Shown here in pieces: positions 50,101 to 59,700 of a stretch of 64,000 nucleotides of DNA; within the stretch, counting starts at the first letter, position 1; each line of letters begins with the position of its first letter. The stretch comes from Epinephelus fuscoguttatus (taxonomy: Eukaryota; Chordata; Actinopteri; Perciformes; Serranidae), in assembly GCF_011397635.1 (NCBI RefSeq), contig NC_064770.1:25527603-25591602 (forward strand), written 5' to 3'. A program made the position numbers and the translations under genes. The notes under the pieces were generated by a model. It was not told the origin of the DNA. It saw only the letters and a program-made list of their open reading frames with translations, and ran no database searches.

Positions 50101-51028
50101 ATGTGGCTCTCCTACAGGAAGAGCAACATGCAAAGTCTTAATATGGCCTAAAATGATGAAATGGGACTGCTTCTTAAACTTATTAAAAGTTTGTAAATGT
50201 CAGTGTTCCTACCTGCCCTACTTTAATATCAAATCTCATATATCGATATATGTGCAGCTTCTCTGTTTAGCTGAGCTCAGTCAGGCTTTCATCGAGACTG
50301 TGGGGCCACTGGCTCTCCAGCTTGTTTGTGGGTGCGGTTAATTCAATTTTATCTTTTTTTATATGAACTTGTATAATGTAGTGTTGGATATTTCCTGGCT
50401 TTTTATATATATATATATATTATGTTTCTTATATTGCATTTTGGTACATAGATACCAAAATGCAATATCACTGTGTCCTTAATAAGTCATTAATATTATT
50501 ATTATTATACCACCTAATGGTTATTTGTTGGTATCCTTTTATCTATGACGGTAGAAATAATTTTTTATTGATTGTGTTGCATTTATAGTTGTTTAAAGGT
50601 GTATTTTTCAGAGGAAGTCCAACTTCTTACTTACTGGAAACAACAAACACTTTGTAACATAGTTATTGTGTAACCTGAGCAGGGTTACAAAACTTGACAA
50701 GCCACCAATATATTTACTTATTATTATATTAACTATGTTAACTAACTTAGGTCAAACTCTCCTTGACGTTTTTATTGGTAGTTACGGCCTGCATGGACAG
50801 GAGTGGATGATTTAACTCGAGCCAAACGGTTTTTAAGTTATTTGGGGTGACAATGACTAGTTAGCTAACATTGGCTAGCTGGTTATCTTTAACTAACGTT
50901 ACACGTTAACAACACAGCATAAGTTAAGCCGACATTTTGAATGAAGTACAAGAAGTTAAAGTAATGACGGTACCTGTTTCGAAATGGTCTTTATAGACCT
51001 CTCCACCGAAGAAACTGCAATACGACAT
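47138..51028 (-). CDS. msrb1: Methionine-R-sulfoxide reductase B1 (selenoprotein), tandem copy B
   Basis: Same enzyme family as copy A and probably the more conserved copy. Exons on minus: 50974-51028, 48231-48373, 48002-48116 and 47138-47157, with GT-AG introns of 2600, 114 and 844 bp and the same phases. The product has 110 residues, starting [19 protein letters not shown]. Key sites are Cys4 (resolving), zinc CxxC pairs at 23/26 and 69/72, [25 protein letters not shown], and Sec93 encoded by TGA at 48038-48036 within [14 protein letters not shown]. The C-terminus is DKVDGQ; the next codon is TAA where copy A has AAA, so the tail is four residues shorter. Intron 1 carries a LINE fragment, which accounts for much of its length. 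Upstream of the ATG an ETS-like ACCGGATG lies near 51.13 kb (minus). Acts in cytosol and nucleus in mammals; assumed here. Confidence 0.93.
48465..50340 (+). mobile_element. Degenerate non-LTR retrotransposon (LINE) in intron 1 of msrb1 copy B
   Basis: Lies opposite to the host gene. Translated pieces run in LINE order: a pre-RT region ([20 protein letters not shown]; then [16 protein letters not shown]), a linker ([20 protein letters not shown]), reverse transcriptase ([37 protein letters not shown]; a decayed YADD block) and a post-RT part ([30 protein letters not shown]). Many stops and shifts interrupt it and the endonuclease is not recognisable, so it is an old 5'-truncated copy. A shorter piece of the same family is at 55149-55403. 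Clade not assigned. Confidence 0.75.
50431..50468. repeat. Perfect 16-bp hairpin
   Basis: ATATTGCATTTTGGTA, a six-base loop, then its exact complement TACCAAAATGCAATAT. It follows an AT dinucleotide run at about 50405-50421. It lies inside msrb1 copy B intron 1, just past the LINE fragment. Confidence 0.8.
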
Positions 51029-51455
51029 CCCTGTATTCTCCACGCAGCGTGTTAATCCGGCTTCTTCACGGAGCAGTTAAAACTTCTCTGGACCAGCAGC
51101 AGGCAGCAACGTTCCGCTGGTAACAATACAGCATCCGGTTTATGTCCGGCCTTCAAAATAAAAGCAGAGAGCTTCAAAGTATTAATTGTGTGCCACATAA
51201 TCATGAACTGGTAAGATAACATATACACTTAATTAAAACACTTTTCACTCATACAGATAATGTATGTCCATGATTGATAGCAGCACAGGATGTGTAGTAT
51301 TTTAACTATAACAACATAGAAATATACAAATATTATTGCGCTTTAACTTAGACCTGTTGTCCTCGTACATGGAGACATTTTTTGTGCCATAAGTATGAAG
51401 TACGAAGTCGATTAATGCCAAGCCAGGAAAAAATAAATAATTAAAAAAAGATCAG

Positions 51456-51456
<1 letters not shown>

Positions 51457-51500
<44 letters not shown>

Positions 51501-52330
51501 TTTATTTATAAAGCACTTTTCAAGCCATGCACAAAGTGCTTTCCAAAATATAACAAACAAGTAAGCAACACAAAAACAAGCAAACACAAAAGACAATAAA
51601 ACAATAAAAACCATAAAACATAATATGTGATTAACTGTAGGCCATAGTGTAGAAATGAGTTTTGAGAAGGCTTTTGAAAGTTGTGATGGAATCTGTTGAT
51701 CTTATACAGAGGGGAAGACAGTTCCATAAGCGAGGGGCCATCACAGAGAAAGCACGGTCACCCTTTGTTTTTAATCTTGAGTGAGGAACCATTAATAAAT
51801 TTTGCTCCTCTGATCTCAAAGGTCTGGGTGGTGAGTACCGCGTTAGAAGTTCTTTTATATATTCTGGGGCCAGACCATGAATTGCCTTATGGGTGATTAA
51901 TAGAATTTTGAACTGAATTCTAAAACTAACGGGCAGCCAGTGCAAAGATGCTAAGATTGGTGTGATATGACATGACCTTCTTGATTTGGTTAATAATCTA
52001 GCTACTCAATTCTGAATAAGCTGTAGTTGTGAAAATGAATGAGAATTTAAGCAGGTAAAGAGTGAGTTACAATAGTCCAGGTTTGATGATATAAAAGCAT
52101 GAATAACTTTTTTTGCGTCGTTGTAACTGAGCATGTGTCTGATCTTTGAAATATTTCTTAACTGATAGAAGCAAACTTGAGTTGTCTTTCTGATGTGGTG
52201 TTCAAAGGATAAGTTACTGTCGAAAATTATACCAAGGTTCTTTGCAACTGGTTTAGAGATAAAGACATGAAAAGTTTCTGGTGTGGCATCAGTATGTTGC
52301 TGTGAGTGAGACCACAAAACCCTAACCCGT
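51457..52330 (-). mobile_element. L2-like LINE, 3' part with (ATT)n tail
   Basis: On minus, the C-terminal part of a CR1/L2-type reverse transcriptase: NLGIIFDSNLSFEHHI, QLRNISKIRHMLSYNDAKKV, SNLDYCNSLFTCL, ASLHWLPVSFRIQFKILL, APEYIKELL, then APRLWNCLP and LLKTHFYTMAYS. One stop separates two otherwise long frames of 103 and 104 codons. A short UTR follows and the element ends in an (ATT)n microsatellite (plus 51459-51500), the usual L2-type 3' end. It is 5'-truncated. Confidence 0.85.
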
Positions 52331-52389
52331 TGACAGCCATCTCTGCCTTGTCAATCCTGACCGAAAAGTGGACATGGTACAAAGCCTGA

Positions 52390-53800
52390 TCACACTGTAT
52401 GTTTGAAACTTGTTTATTTATGATTAATATTGTTTGTAGTTTGATATGGCATAAGAATTTGACCAGTTATAACAAAAGGCACAAGCTAAGACGCTGTTAA
52501 TTAAGAGTACTTGTCATTGGGACTTTATTATCATATTATTGCGGCATTTCACACAGGCCATTCTGATGTGATGGACTGTTCCTACAGACAAAAAGGACAT
52601 TCCTAGCTTGGAGAATGGAGCAAGGAAAATTCAGTAGTTTTTTGCACAGCCATGTTCAGGCATTGAAAGGAACAGTGTTATACTTTATGACACACTTATG
52701 ACTATTAATTAATAATAATTAATAAAGTATATACAACAACAATTTAAAAATGAACCCATCAACCCCTATGAGGACATCTTTTTTTTTCAAAAACTATTTA
52801 CTGTTCAAAGACAATGCTTAGTTTTTATACTTATCAGGTCCTTTTCATCCAAAATAACTTGAAGAAATTAAAAATGCAAACCAAACAAAAGCTGGGGTCT
52901 CAGGAGGATAAATTAGCAAATTAGCTGTTGTGTTGTAAGTGTTGGGTGATGGGAACAGAAACAACAACAGCGTTATATTATTTTATATTGTATTGTTAAG
53001 ACAGCTGTCTTGTGTTGCAGTGTTTGATCAAATTAATTGATAAATTCTGCATTATTAAAAATGCTATTATGAATTAAATAATTGCAGTCATTTAGACAAC
53101 TATTTAACTTGAAGTAAATATAATAATATAGTGATCATTAAGTTGCCAATTCATTGCCTAAATCCATTTATTCTATTTACATTTGTGTCTTCATCCCAGA
53201 ATTCACGTTAGCCAACATGCTGATAATATTGGCACATCACTGATATCAGCAAATATCGGCTTTAAAATGGACTATATGAATGGGCCAACATGCTTTTTGT
53301 TATTTTGCACAATGAATGAACATTACATACTTTGAAAGGCATAGTATTTCATGTCTTCATCTGCTGGTGGGCCATCATGATAAGAGTATGCATGCATAAT
53401 ATGAAGTTAATTCCACTACAGAAGAGACTTAATGATCACTAAAATTAGGTGGGGGAAAAGTGGATATATTAATATCGGTACCTACCAAAAAAGTTGTTAT
53501 ATATCGGCATATTGGATATTGGCAAAAAATCCAATATCGTGCATCTCTTGCATATAGCACAGGCTAGTGAAGGTGTTTTATGCTTAGATATGCTTATTCG
53601 CAGTATCTTTTGTTCATCTAATAATAGTGTTCCCCTGCATGTCCAGATCCAAAGCTTCAACTAAAAAAGCTTTTAGTTTGAGTCCAGTTTCTAATTATTT
53701 GGTTTATTTTTACAGTCTATGGGTTTAGTGTAACTTTATTTGTGCTATTTTATGTCTTATCGGTTGCCGTACAGTACATCCTCCATATCCATTTAAAATT
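52390..53800. other. AT-rich intergenic region before the zinc-finger cluster
   Basis: No coding exon or confident repeat. TTAATTAATAATAATTAATAAAG-type AT-rich sequence lies at about 52.70 kb. The last 150 bases before the zinc-finger exon (from about 53.82 kb) are GC-richer, with CAGGAAGTCACTT and GTCGGCGCCGGGAAG, and probably hold the promoter. Confidence 0.5.
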
Positions 53801-53978
53801 GACGCTTTTATTTTGAGCGACTCAAACAGGAAGTCACTTTGTGTCGGCGCCGGGAAGCAACACCGGCTAACGTATTAAAAGCTACAGCTTCGCCGTCGAG
53901 CTAGGCTAGGTGAATGTAGCTTCCCACTATCCACCCGCTAATCGTTAATATTTTTGTGCCGTAGCTCTCCTCGGAGAC

Positions 53979-54150
53979 ATGAACGCCACAATGTTTGAGC
54001 TAAGGTTGTTCATTCATCAGCGGCTGTACTCAGCGGCAGAGGAGATCCTCGGAGAGGTGGAGAAAGCTATAACGTCAGCTTTGAAGGAACCTCAAGTTAG
54101 TCGGTCCCAAGAGGAGGCTGGAAGTCTGCGACACCAGCGAGAGAAAACAG
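53979..54150 (+). CDS. C2H2 zinc-finger gene, exon 1 (N-terminal helical domain)
   Basis: Encodes residues 1-57 plus one base of codon 58 and ends at the donor ACAG|gtttgg. The core LRLFIHQRLYSAAEEILGEV is the short amphipathic helix that starts many fish C2H2 zinc-finger proteins. It probably serves as a protein-protein interaction or self-association region; its function is not established. The first ATG (MNATMFEL) is taken; an in-frame ATG at codon 5 is the alternative. Phase 1 fits the acceptors at both 57430 and 59701. The near-identical exon at 63350-63527 shows that this module has been duplicated with the cluster. The GC-rich upstream flank with GGAAGT motifs suggests an ETS-type promoter. 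Confidence 0.85.
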
Positions 54151-54411
54151 GTTTGGGACTTTGTTTAAATGTGCTGTGTAGTGGTGTTTTGATTTCATAT
54201 TGCCTGACAAATCTCTGTATTTAGCTAGAGTGTGGTGGCGGAACATATAACTACAAAGCTAAGGGATGTTGCGCCTCAGTTATCCACAACAAAGGCTCTG
54301 TCAGAAAGAGCTTTTTCCCTCCTCTATGTTGAACATCAAATTTGCAATAAAAAGGCAGGTTAAACTGATAATATTTAAACCCCTATGTGTCTGAGTAGTA
54401 AAAAAAATCAG

Positions 54412-54491
54412 AAAATATAGCCGCGAGCGGCAATCTGCGGGTTCTAACCTGTTCCGCCCCAAACCAGCCACCGTGACCCTCATCTGCCGAG
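54412..54491 (+). repeat. Repeat R7, copy a (forward)
   Basis: AAATATAGCCGCGAGCGGCA, continuing ATCTGCGGGTTCTAACCTGT and TCCGCCCCAAACCAGCCACC. Same unit forward at 55079-55145 and inverted at 57252-57350, all within the zinc-finger intron 1. It contains the small palindrome GCCGCGAGCGGC. Confidence 0.85.
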
Positions 54492-54989
54492 TCAAAATCT
54501 GCCATCTGCCAAGATCAGATGGGTATTGTTGTTATTGTTTTTGCCCATGTTAGAGTTCTGTGTTGTGTTTATAATTAAAAATGACCATCTGATCTTGTGT
54601 TCCCTGAGTACTCCTTTTTTAAAATCTGCTGTGTGTTTAGATTCTTCAAATTGTTAATCACATAGCTACCACAGTTACAGGTATAGACCTACATTAACCT
54701 GCTGTTCTACTTCCATTCAACTGTTTGACAGTCTTAAAATTACTTAAATGTAGAATTACAGGGTCTGACATGTTAACTCTTTACTGAATGTTAGAGTGTG
54801 TTTACGGTAACTGTAATCTCCAGCGATCATGGGCCCAACAGTGAGGAGGACTACCACCACATTGGCTTTCCAGGGTGCTCAGGAAGAACAATCTAGACAC
54901 TGTTAAAGACCTTGTACCACTCTTGTATTGAGAGCCTGCTGGCATACTGTATCATATGGAACCTGCACTGAGGCCAACAGGAGGAGGCT

Positions 54990-55051
54990 CCATCCATCCA
55001 TCCATCCATCCATCCACCTATCTATCTATCTATCTATCTATCTATCAAACA

Positions 55052-55078
<27 letters not shown>
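54990..55078. repeat. Compound microsatellite (CATC)n (TATC)n (AAT)n
   Basis: Three consecutive arrays: CATC x6, TATC x7, then after a short AAACA spacer AAT x9-10. It ends directly at R7 copy b. Confidence 0.9.
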
Positions 55079-55083
<5 letters not shown>

Positions 55084-55145
55084 TAGCCGCGAGCGGCAAT
55101 CTGCGGGTTCTAACCTGTTCCGCCCCAAACCAGCCAGCGTGACAG
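55079..55145 (+). repeat. Repeat R7, copy b (forward, shorter)
   Basis: ATATAGCCGCGAGCGGCAAT through CCCCAAACCAGCCAGCGTGA, almost identical to copy a. Confidence 0.85.
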
Positions 55146-55148
55146 ATT

Positions 55149-55403
55149 ATGAATCATAGTAAAATACCTTTGTCCTCCAGTATGGAGGGGGTAAGTGGCA
55201 GTGTAAATATTATGGAATTATGGAGAAGACATTACATGGAGCTTTTTAACTGTGTTAAAAGTGATGTTTTTACTGTTGGCGATGTATCTCATGATAATGT
55301 GGTCATAAGGCCTGATGATATAAGTTACGCAATTGGGAAATTGGCTTTAAACAAATCCTGTGGCCTTCATCTGATCTCTGCAGAGCTTTTGAAATTTTCA
55401 TGA
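55149..55403 (+). mobile_element. LINE fragment, pre-RT linker, same family as 48465-50340
   Basis: An open frame of 84 codons reads SMEGVSGSVNIMELWRRHYM, ELFNCVKSDVFTVGDV, then LALNKSCGL and ISAELLKFS. This parallels the pre-RT segment of the LINE in msrb1 copy B ([32 protein letters not shown]). Only about 250 bp remain, followed by a GAAT-type simple repeat near 55405-55450. Confidence 0.7.
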
Positions 55404-55743
55404 ATGAAATTTTCATTTTCAAGAATGAATGAATGAGTGAATGAATGAACTAGAAAATTTCACATGAAATTTTGAGTGTGCCTGATGCTCGCTGCCAACT
55501 AGTATCCCCATACCAATATAGACACTGGGGAAGGTAGGGAATCTTGAGGTCACCGGATGAGGGAACTTCTCGGTTGAAGATCCAGATTAAGACAGTCTGT
55601 ATCTTGATGGAGGTGGTGCAGGTGTGGAGGTGGGCTGGGAGTTTTGCTGAAATGACAGCTGGATGACAGCAGAGAGAGAAATTTGACAGCTAATGACGGA
55701 TTGGTAGAGAACAGGGAGAGGCTGGCAGACTGTGAAAATATGT

Positions 55744-56765
55744 CAATCAATCAATCGATTTTATTTATACAGCCCAATATCACAAATCACAATTTGCCTC
55801 ACAGGGCTTTACAGCATACGACATCCCTCTGTCCTTATGACCCTCGCAGCGGATAAGGAAAAACTCCCCCAAAAAAACCTTTTAACGGGGGAAAAAAAAA
55901 AACGGTAGATACCTCAGGAAGAGCAACTGAGGAGGGATCCCTCTTCCAGGACGGACAGACGTGCAATAGATGTCGTACAGAACAGATCAGCATAACAAAT
56001 TAACAGTAATCCACATGACACAATGAGAAAGAGAGAGAGAGAGAGTGAGAGAGTGAGTGAGTGAGTGAGTGCCCGGTGTATTATAGGGGGGGGTCCTCCG
56101 GCAGACTAGGCCTAAATCAGTCTAACTAGGGGCTGGTACAGGGCAAGCCTGAGCCAGCCCTAACTATAAGCTTTATCAAAGAGGAAAGTCTTAAGTCTAG
56201 TCTTAAATGTGAAGACGGTGTCTGCCTCCCGGACCGTAACAGGAAGATGATTCCACAGGAGAGGAGCCTGATAGCTAAAGGCTCTGGCTCCTGAGCTACT
56301 TTTGGAGACTTTAGGGACCACGAGTAACCCTGTGTTCTCAGAGCGCAGTGTTCTGGTGGGATAATATGGCACTATGAGCTCTCTAAGATATGATGGAGCT
56401 TGACCATTTAGAGCTTTATAAGTTAACAGTAGGATTTTAAATTCAATTCTGGATTTTACAGGGAGCCAGTGCAGAGAAGCTAAAACAGGAGAAATATGAT
56501 CTCGTTTCTTAGTTCCTGTTAGTACACGTGCTGCTGCATTCTGAATTAGCTGGAGAGTTTTTAAGGACTTACTAGAGCTACCTGATAACAGAGAGTTACA
56601 GTAATCCAGCCTAGAGGTAACAAAAGCGTGGACCAATTTTTCTGCATCTTCTCGGGTCAGGATAGGCCTAATTTTCGCAATATTACGCAGATGAAAAAAT
56701 GCAGTCCGTGAGGTTTGTTTTAAATGAGAATTAAAAGACAAATCTTGATCAAATATTACACACAC
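55744..56765 (-). mobile_element. L2-like LINE, 3' part with long open frame
   Basis: The 201-codon minus-strand frame (56160-56765) reads VIFDQDLSFNSHLKQTSRTA, then DAEKLVHAFVTSRLDYCNSL, QLIQNAAARVLTGTKKRDHI, ASLHWLPVKSRIEFKILLLT and LLWNHLPVTVREADTVFTFK. This is the C-terminal end of a CR1/L2-type reverse transcriptase. About 400 bp of 3' UTR follow, ending in a TGATTGATTG-type tail (plus TCAATCAATCAATCGA at 55743). The frame is unbroken, so this insertion is younger than the one at 51457-52330. A (GA)n run lies inside the UTR at about 56028-56072. Confidence 0.88.
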
Positions 56766-56767
56766 AC

Positions 56768-56793
56768 ATATTTCAACATATGTGTTGAAATAT
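56768..56793. repeat. Short perfect hairpin at the 5' truncation point of the L2 copy
   Basis: ATATTTCAACA, loop TATG, then TGTTGAAATAT: an 11-bp perfect stem right where the LINE frame ends and a short (CA)n run occurs. Confidence 0.7.
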
Positions 56794-57251
56794 TTGAAGA
56801 AGGGTGGAGCAAGAGGATAGTGGGAAAACAGAGAAGTGGCTTTGAGGTATACTTACGTAAAGAGATGGTCTTCCTGTCTGAACTTTCACTTACCTTCATT
56901 TAGGTAAAATCATAATAGTACACTCACATCTGTGTCTTTAGCCTTACAGAATATTTTACAGCCTCTCCCATACACATCCATTATTATCTCCAGATTTCTC
57001 CCAAAATTATCATGATCATGGAACTGTGATTGCTTAAACATTAAAATACCTATTGAAACTTTGAAATACGCATCAATAGGTAAAATTTCAATTTATGTTT
57101 TGATGTTCAAATGGAGTCTCTATGTGAAAGTATACCACAAATGTTATTAGCATGTAGGCTAACTGAAAACCCGATTTCAAGAAATGTGTGACTTGGAAAG
57201 AGTATGTATTGCTTGGAGCTTTCAGGGACAGAGTGGGGAACGTCTTGCACT

Positions 57252-57350
57252 ACGGCAGATGAGGGTCACGGTGGGTGGTGAGGGTCACGGTGGCTGGTTT
57301 GGGGCGGAACAGGTTAGAACCCACAGATTGCCGCTCGCGACTATATTTAA
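57252..57350 (-). repeat. Repeat R7, copy c (inverted)
   Basis: Reverse complement of copy a over at least 70 bases with about two mismatches (GTCGCGAG for GCCGCGAG; CTGTGGG for CTGCGGG). It carries a local duplication of GAGGGTCACGGTGG. It ends 79 bases before the exon 2a acceptor. Confidence 0.85.
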
Positions 57351-57429
57351 TATGTGTTTTTCTTTTTGAACTTGGAAAGGAAACTTTTCAGGCTGTTGTG
57401 TAACTCTCGATCCTGTCTTTCTTTTGCAG

Positions 57430-58235
57430 CTGCAGAGCTGTCACTGACCAGCAGCGCAGTGGAACATGGAGATGAATGTGATGCCCCACAGCTACAGGAG
57501 AACCAAGGACCCTCAGCACCAGAAGAGTCTAATTTGAGTCTTCGTGCTGATGTCACAGGATCCCCTAAAACCGGCGCAGATGTGGACAATACTAACTTGA
57601 GCTACTGTTTGTTTCAGACAGACTTTAGGATGTGTGAGATAAAAGAAGAGCAGGAGCAACTTGAAGTTGACAGTCAAACACAGGAGATGGTTTTTCTTTC
57701 CTCTGAAATTGTGAAAAGCGAGCAAGTTCAGCCAGAGATACAAGTATCAAATGAGCTGCAGCCATTCTCCTCAGACATCTCTCCAGCTCAGAGTGAGAAC
57801 AATGACCCTGATGAGGATTTGCTGAAGAGCAAAGGACAACAGACCAGAACAATGAAAAGGAAAAGAAAGAAGTATCAAGGACAAAGTGGCAGAGTCACAA
57901 AGAGGAAAAAAGCAGCACTGCCTCGTAACACACATTCTGCTGAAAGTGAAAAGCAACAGACTTTTTGCCATCTCTGTGGCAAGAGTTTTTATTATATTGG
58001 CTTTTTGATGAAGCACATAAAAAGCCATGAAGCCAAATTTGACTGCACCATTTGTAGGATGAAATGCCAGTCTGCAAAGCAGCTGGTAGCTCATTTGAAA
58101 AGCTGGCACAACCAAACATGTGTTTGTAGGTTTTGTGGCAAGATTTGTGCCAAATTTGCGTTTCTCCGGATCCATGAAAAGACGCACAAAGGCAAGTTTG
58201 TGAACAGTATCGACATCTTTTTGCATTTTGGATAA
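57430..58235 (+). CDS. C2H2 zinc-finger gene, terminal exon 2a (three fingers)
   Basis: Begins at acceptor ttttgcag|CT in phase 1, giving AAELSLTSSAVEHGDECDAP and then an acidic linker of about 170 residues. A basic stretch follows (KRKRKK; TKRKK), a probable nuclear localisation signal. Three C2H2 fingers come next: CHLCGKSFYYIGFLMKHIKSH, CTICRMKCQSAKQLVAHLKSWH and CRFCGKICAKFAFLRIHEKTH, each with intact zinc ligands. The frame stops after KGKFVNSIDIFLHFG, short for this family, whose sister exon at 59701 has three more fingers. With exon 1 the protein would be 325 residues. The open frame extends 76 bases upstream of the acceptor, but that part is intron. A candidate AATAAA is at 58817-58822. 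No canonical TGEKP linkers occur between these fingers. Confidence 0.82.
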
Positions 58236-58913
58236 CAGATGGGGTACAATTCAGTCAGTTGTGGTCTTCTATGTTTTCTCATTTCCACTCTCTGAATGCA
58301 CTGATTTGCAAATTTTGCTTTTCTCGAGCCAACTGGTTCTTTCCTTCAGTTCCTCATCCTCCTTTGTCAGTGTCAACAATTTTTGCAAACAGATGACCAC
58401 TCATTGACAGCTGATAGAAGCTGAAATGATGGATGACGCCGCATTCATGTGACTAGTGACCACTCAAATAAATAGTGACAATAGGAATAGAAATTGTTAA
58501 AGTAAACAAAATAATCATAAAGTCGAATTTTGCTTTGCATCTCCAAGGTGACATGAAGCAGTAACATTAAGCAAGAGGGTCAAAGTTGAAAGCACAGTGT
58601 TAGGACAAAGTAGCATGTTCCAAATGAATGCATACTCCATGCAGCAGTACGTACTTTGTAAGGGCAGCTGCAGTACACAGTGATAGCAAAAAGAAAGTTT
58701 GATGTAAAAGGATGTATATAGTGCGTTTTTGTGTATATGAGAAATGCCTGGACGTATACTTGACTAGCAAGAATTTCTGCATATGCAGTCAGAGCTTAAA
58801 GTCTCCCCCAAAATGAAATAAAAACACTTTTTATTCAACAGTAGCTCTACCGTCAGGATCTATACTGTCAGTAATAAAGTAAGTATTATGCGGTAATTAT
58901 TGAGCGTGAAGTG
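58236..58913. other. Gap after exon 2a
   Basis: Presumed 3' UTR and intergenic or intronic sequence. I looked for a second copy of the N-terminal exon (LRLFIHQRLY) between exon 2a and exon 2b and did not find one. Apart from the candidate poly(A) signal at 58817 nothing is recognised. Confidence 0.6.
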
Positions 58914-58920
58914 CGCAGTA

Positions 58921-59465
58921 TTAGCCTGAGCGTCAGACTGAAGCTCCCAGAACCTTCTGTCTGACATTGCCTCCATTGAAGGCGATTTACAAGGGGGAGG
59001 GAATTTGATTTTTCCCTAACCAATCAGTAGAGATCAACGACTCACCCAGAATCTGACGTCATTAGTATCCATGCCTCGGGGGTGCCGAAAACAAGCGAGC
59101 ATTGCCCGTTTAAAATGTCTCTGTCGTCGTGCACGCCCAGCTGCATCGCCGTTAATCCAGTTTAGCAGCTTCCTTAATTTGGTCCTCCATTAACGTGAGT
59201 AGTGGCGAAATACCTCGATAGCATCGTGAATGCGGTCTGTAGGATCTGTAGCGGTCGCCATTGTTGCTATCCTCACCAGTTACCCACCGGCGTACAGCTT
59301 GACATCAGCGTGGCGCTGATTGGCTAATCGCTAGACCCGCCCCCACCCCCGGTGTTCATTGGTGCGTCCATTGTTTGGACGAGATAAATCGCAAATTCAT
59401 TGCAGACCAGAGATGCAAGCCTACTCAGTTGAGTGGGCGGGGTCTATGGTCTGGAACCAGGCTAA
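58921..59465. mobile_element. Non-autonomous DNA transposon with TTAGCCTG ends
   Basis: Starts TTAGCCTGAGCGTCAGACTG and ends TCTGGAACCAGGCTAA, so TTAGCCTG is inverted at the ends. It is flanked by CGCAGTA on both sides (58914-58920 and 59466-59472); the next base is T on both sides, so the duplication reads as 7 or 8 bp. An 8-bp duplication would suggest hAT. At 545 bp with no transposase frame it is a MITE-like derivative. It sits directly between the two zinc-finger terminal exons. Confidence 0.8.
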
Positions 59466-59700
59466 CGCAGTATGTTAGTATGTGATTTCGTATAGAGCCC
59501 AGGTACTGAACAAACTCTGCAGCAGCAGCAGATGAAATATTTGAGTATTGCACATGTTCAGGGTAGTGTGGGCAACACTTTTCATCAAACAGTCCATGCA
59601 AATTGTAGTTTTTCATATTGAGTGTATAGTTTAGAAAAATGACTCTTGAAATGGAAGCACTGAAGGCCGGTGGGTAACTTTGGCTTCTGTCTCTTTGCAG

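Noticed and set aside
50431-50468. microRNA precursor
   Set aside because: Stem of 16 bp is too short for Drosha/Dicer processing.
57354-57429. Start of zinc-finger protein 2a at MFFFLNLERKLF
   Set aside because: This part lies before the ttttgcag acceptor and is intron; the paralogue at 59701 begins at the same homologous point.
59670-59700. ATG just upstream of exon 2b as an independent start
   Set aside because: It lies in the polypyrimidine/acceptor region; homology with exon 2a begins only after the AG.
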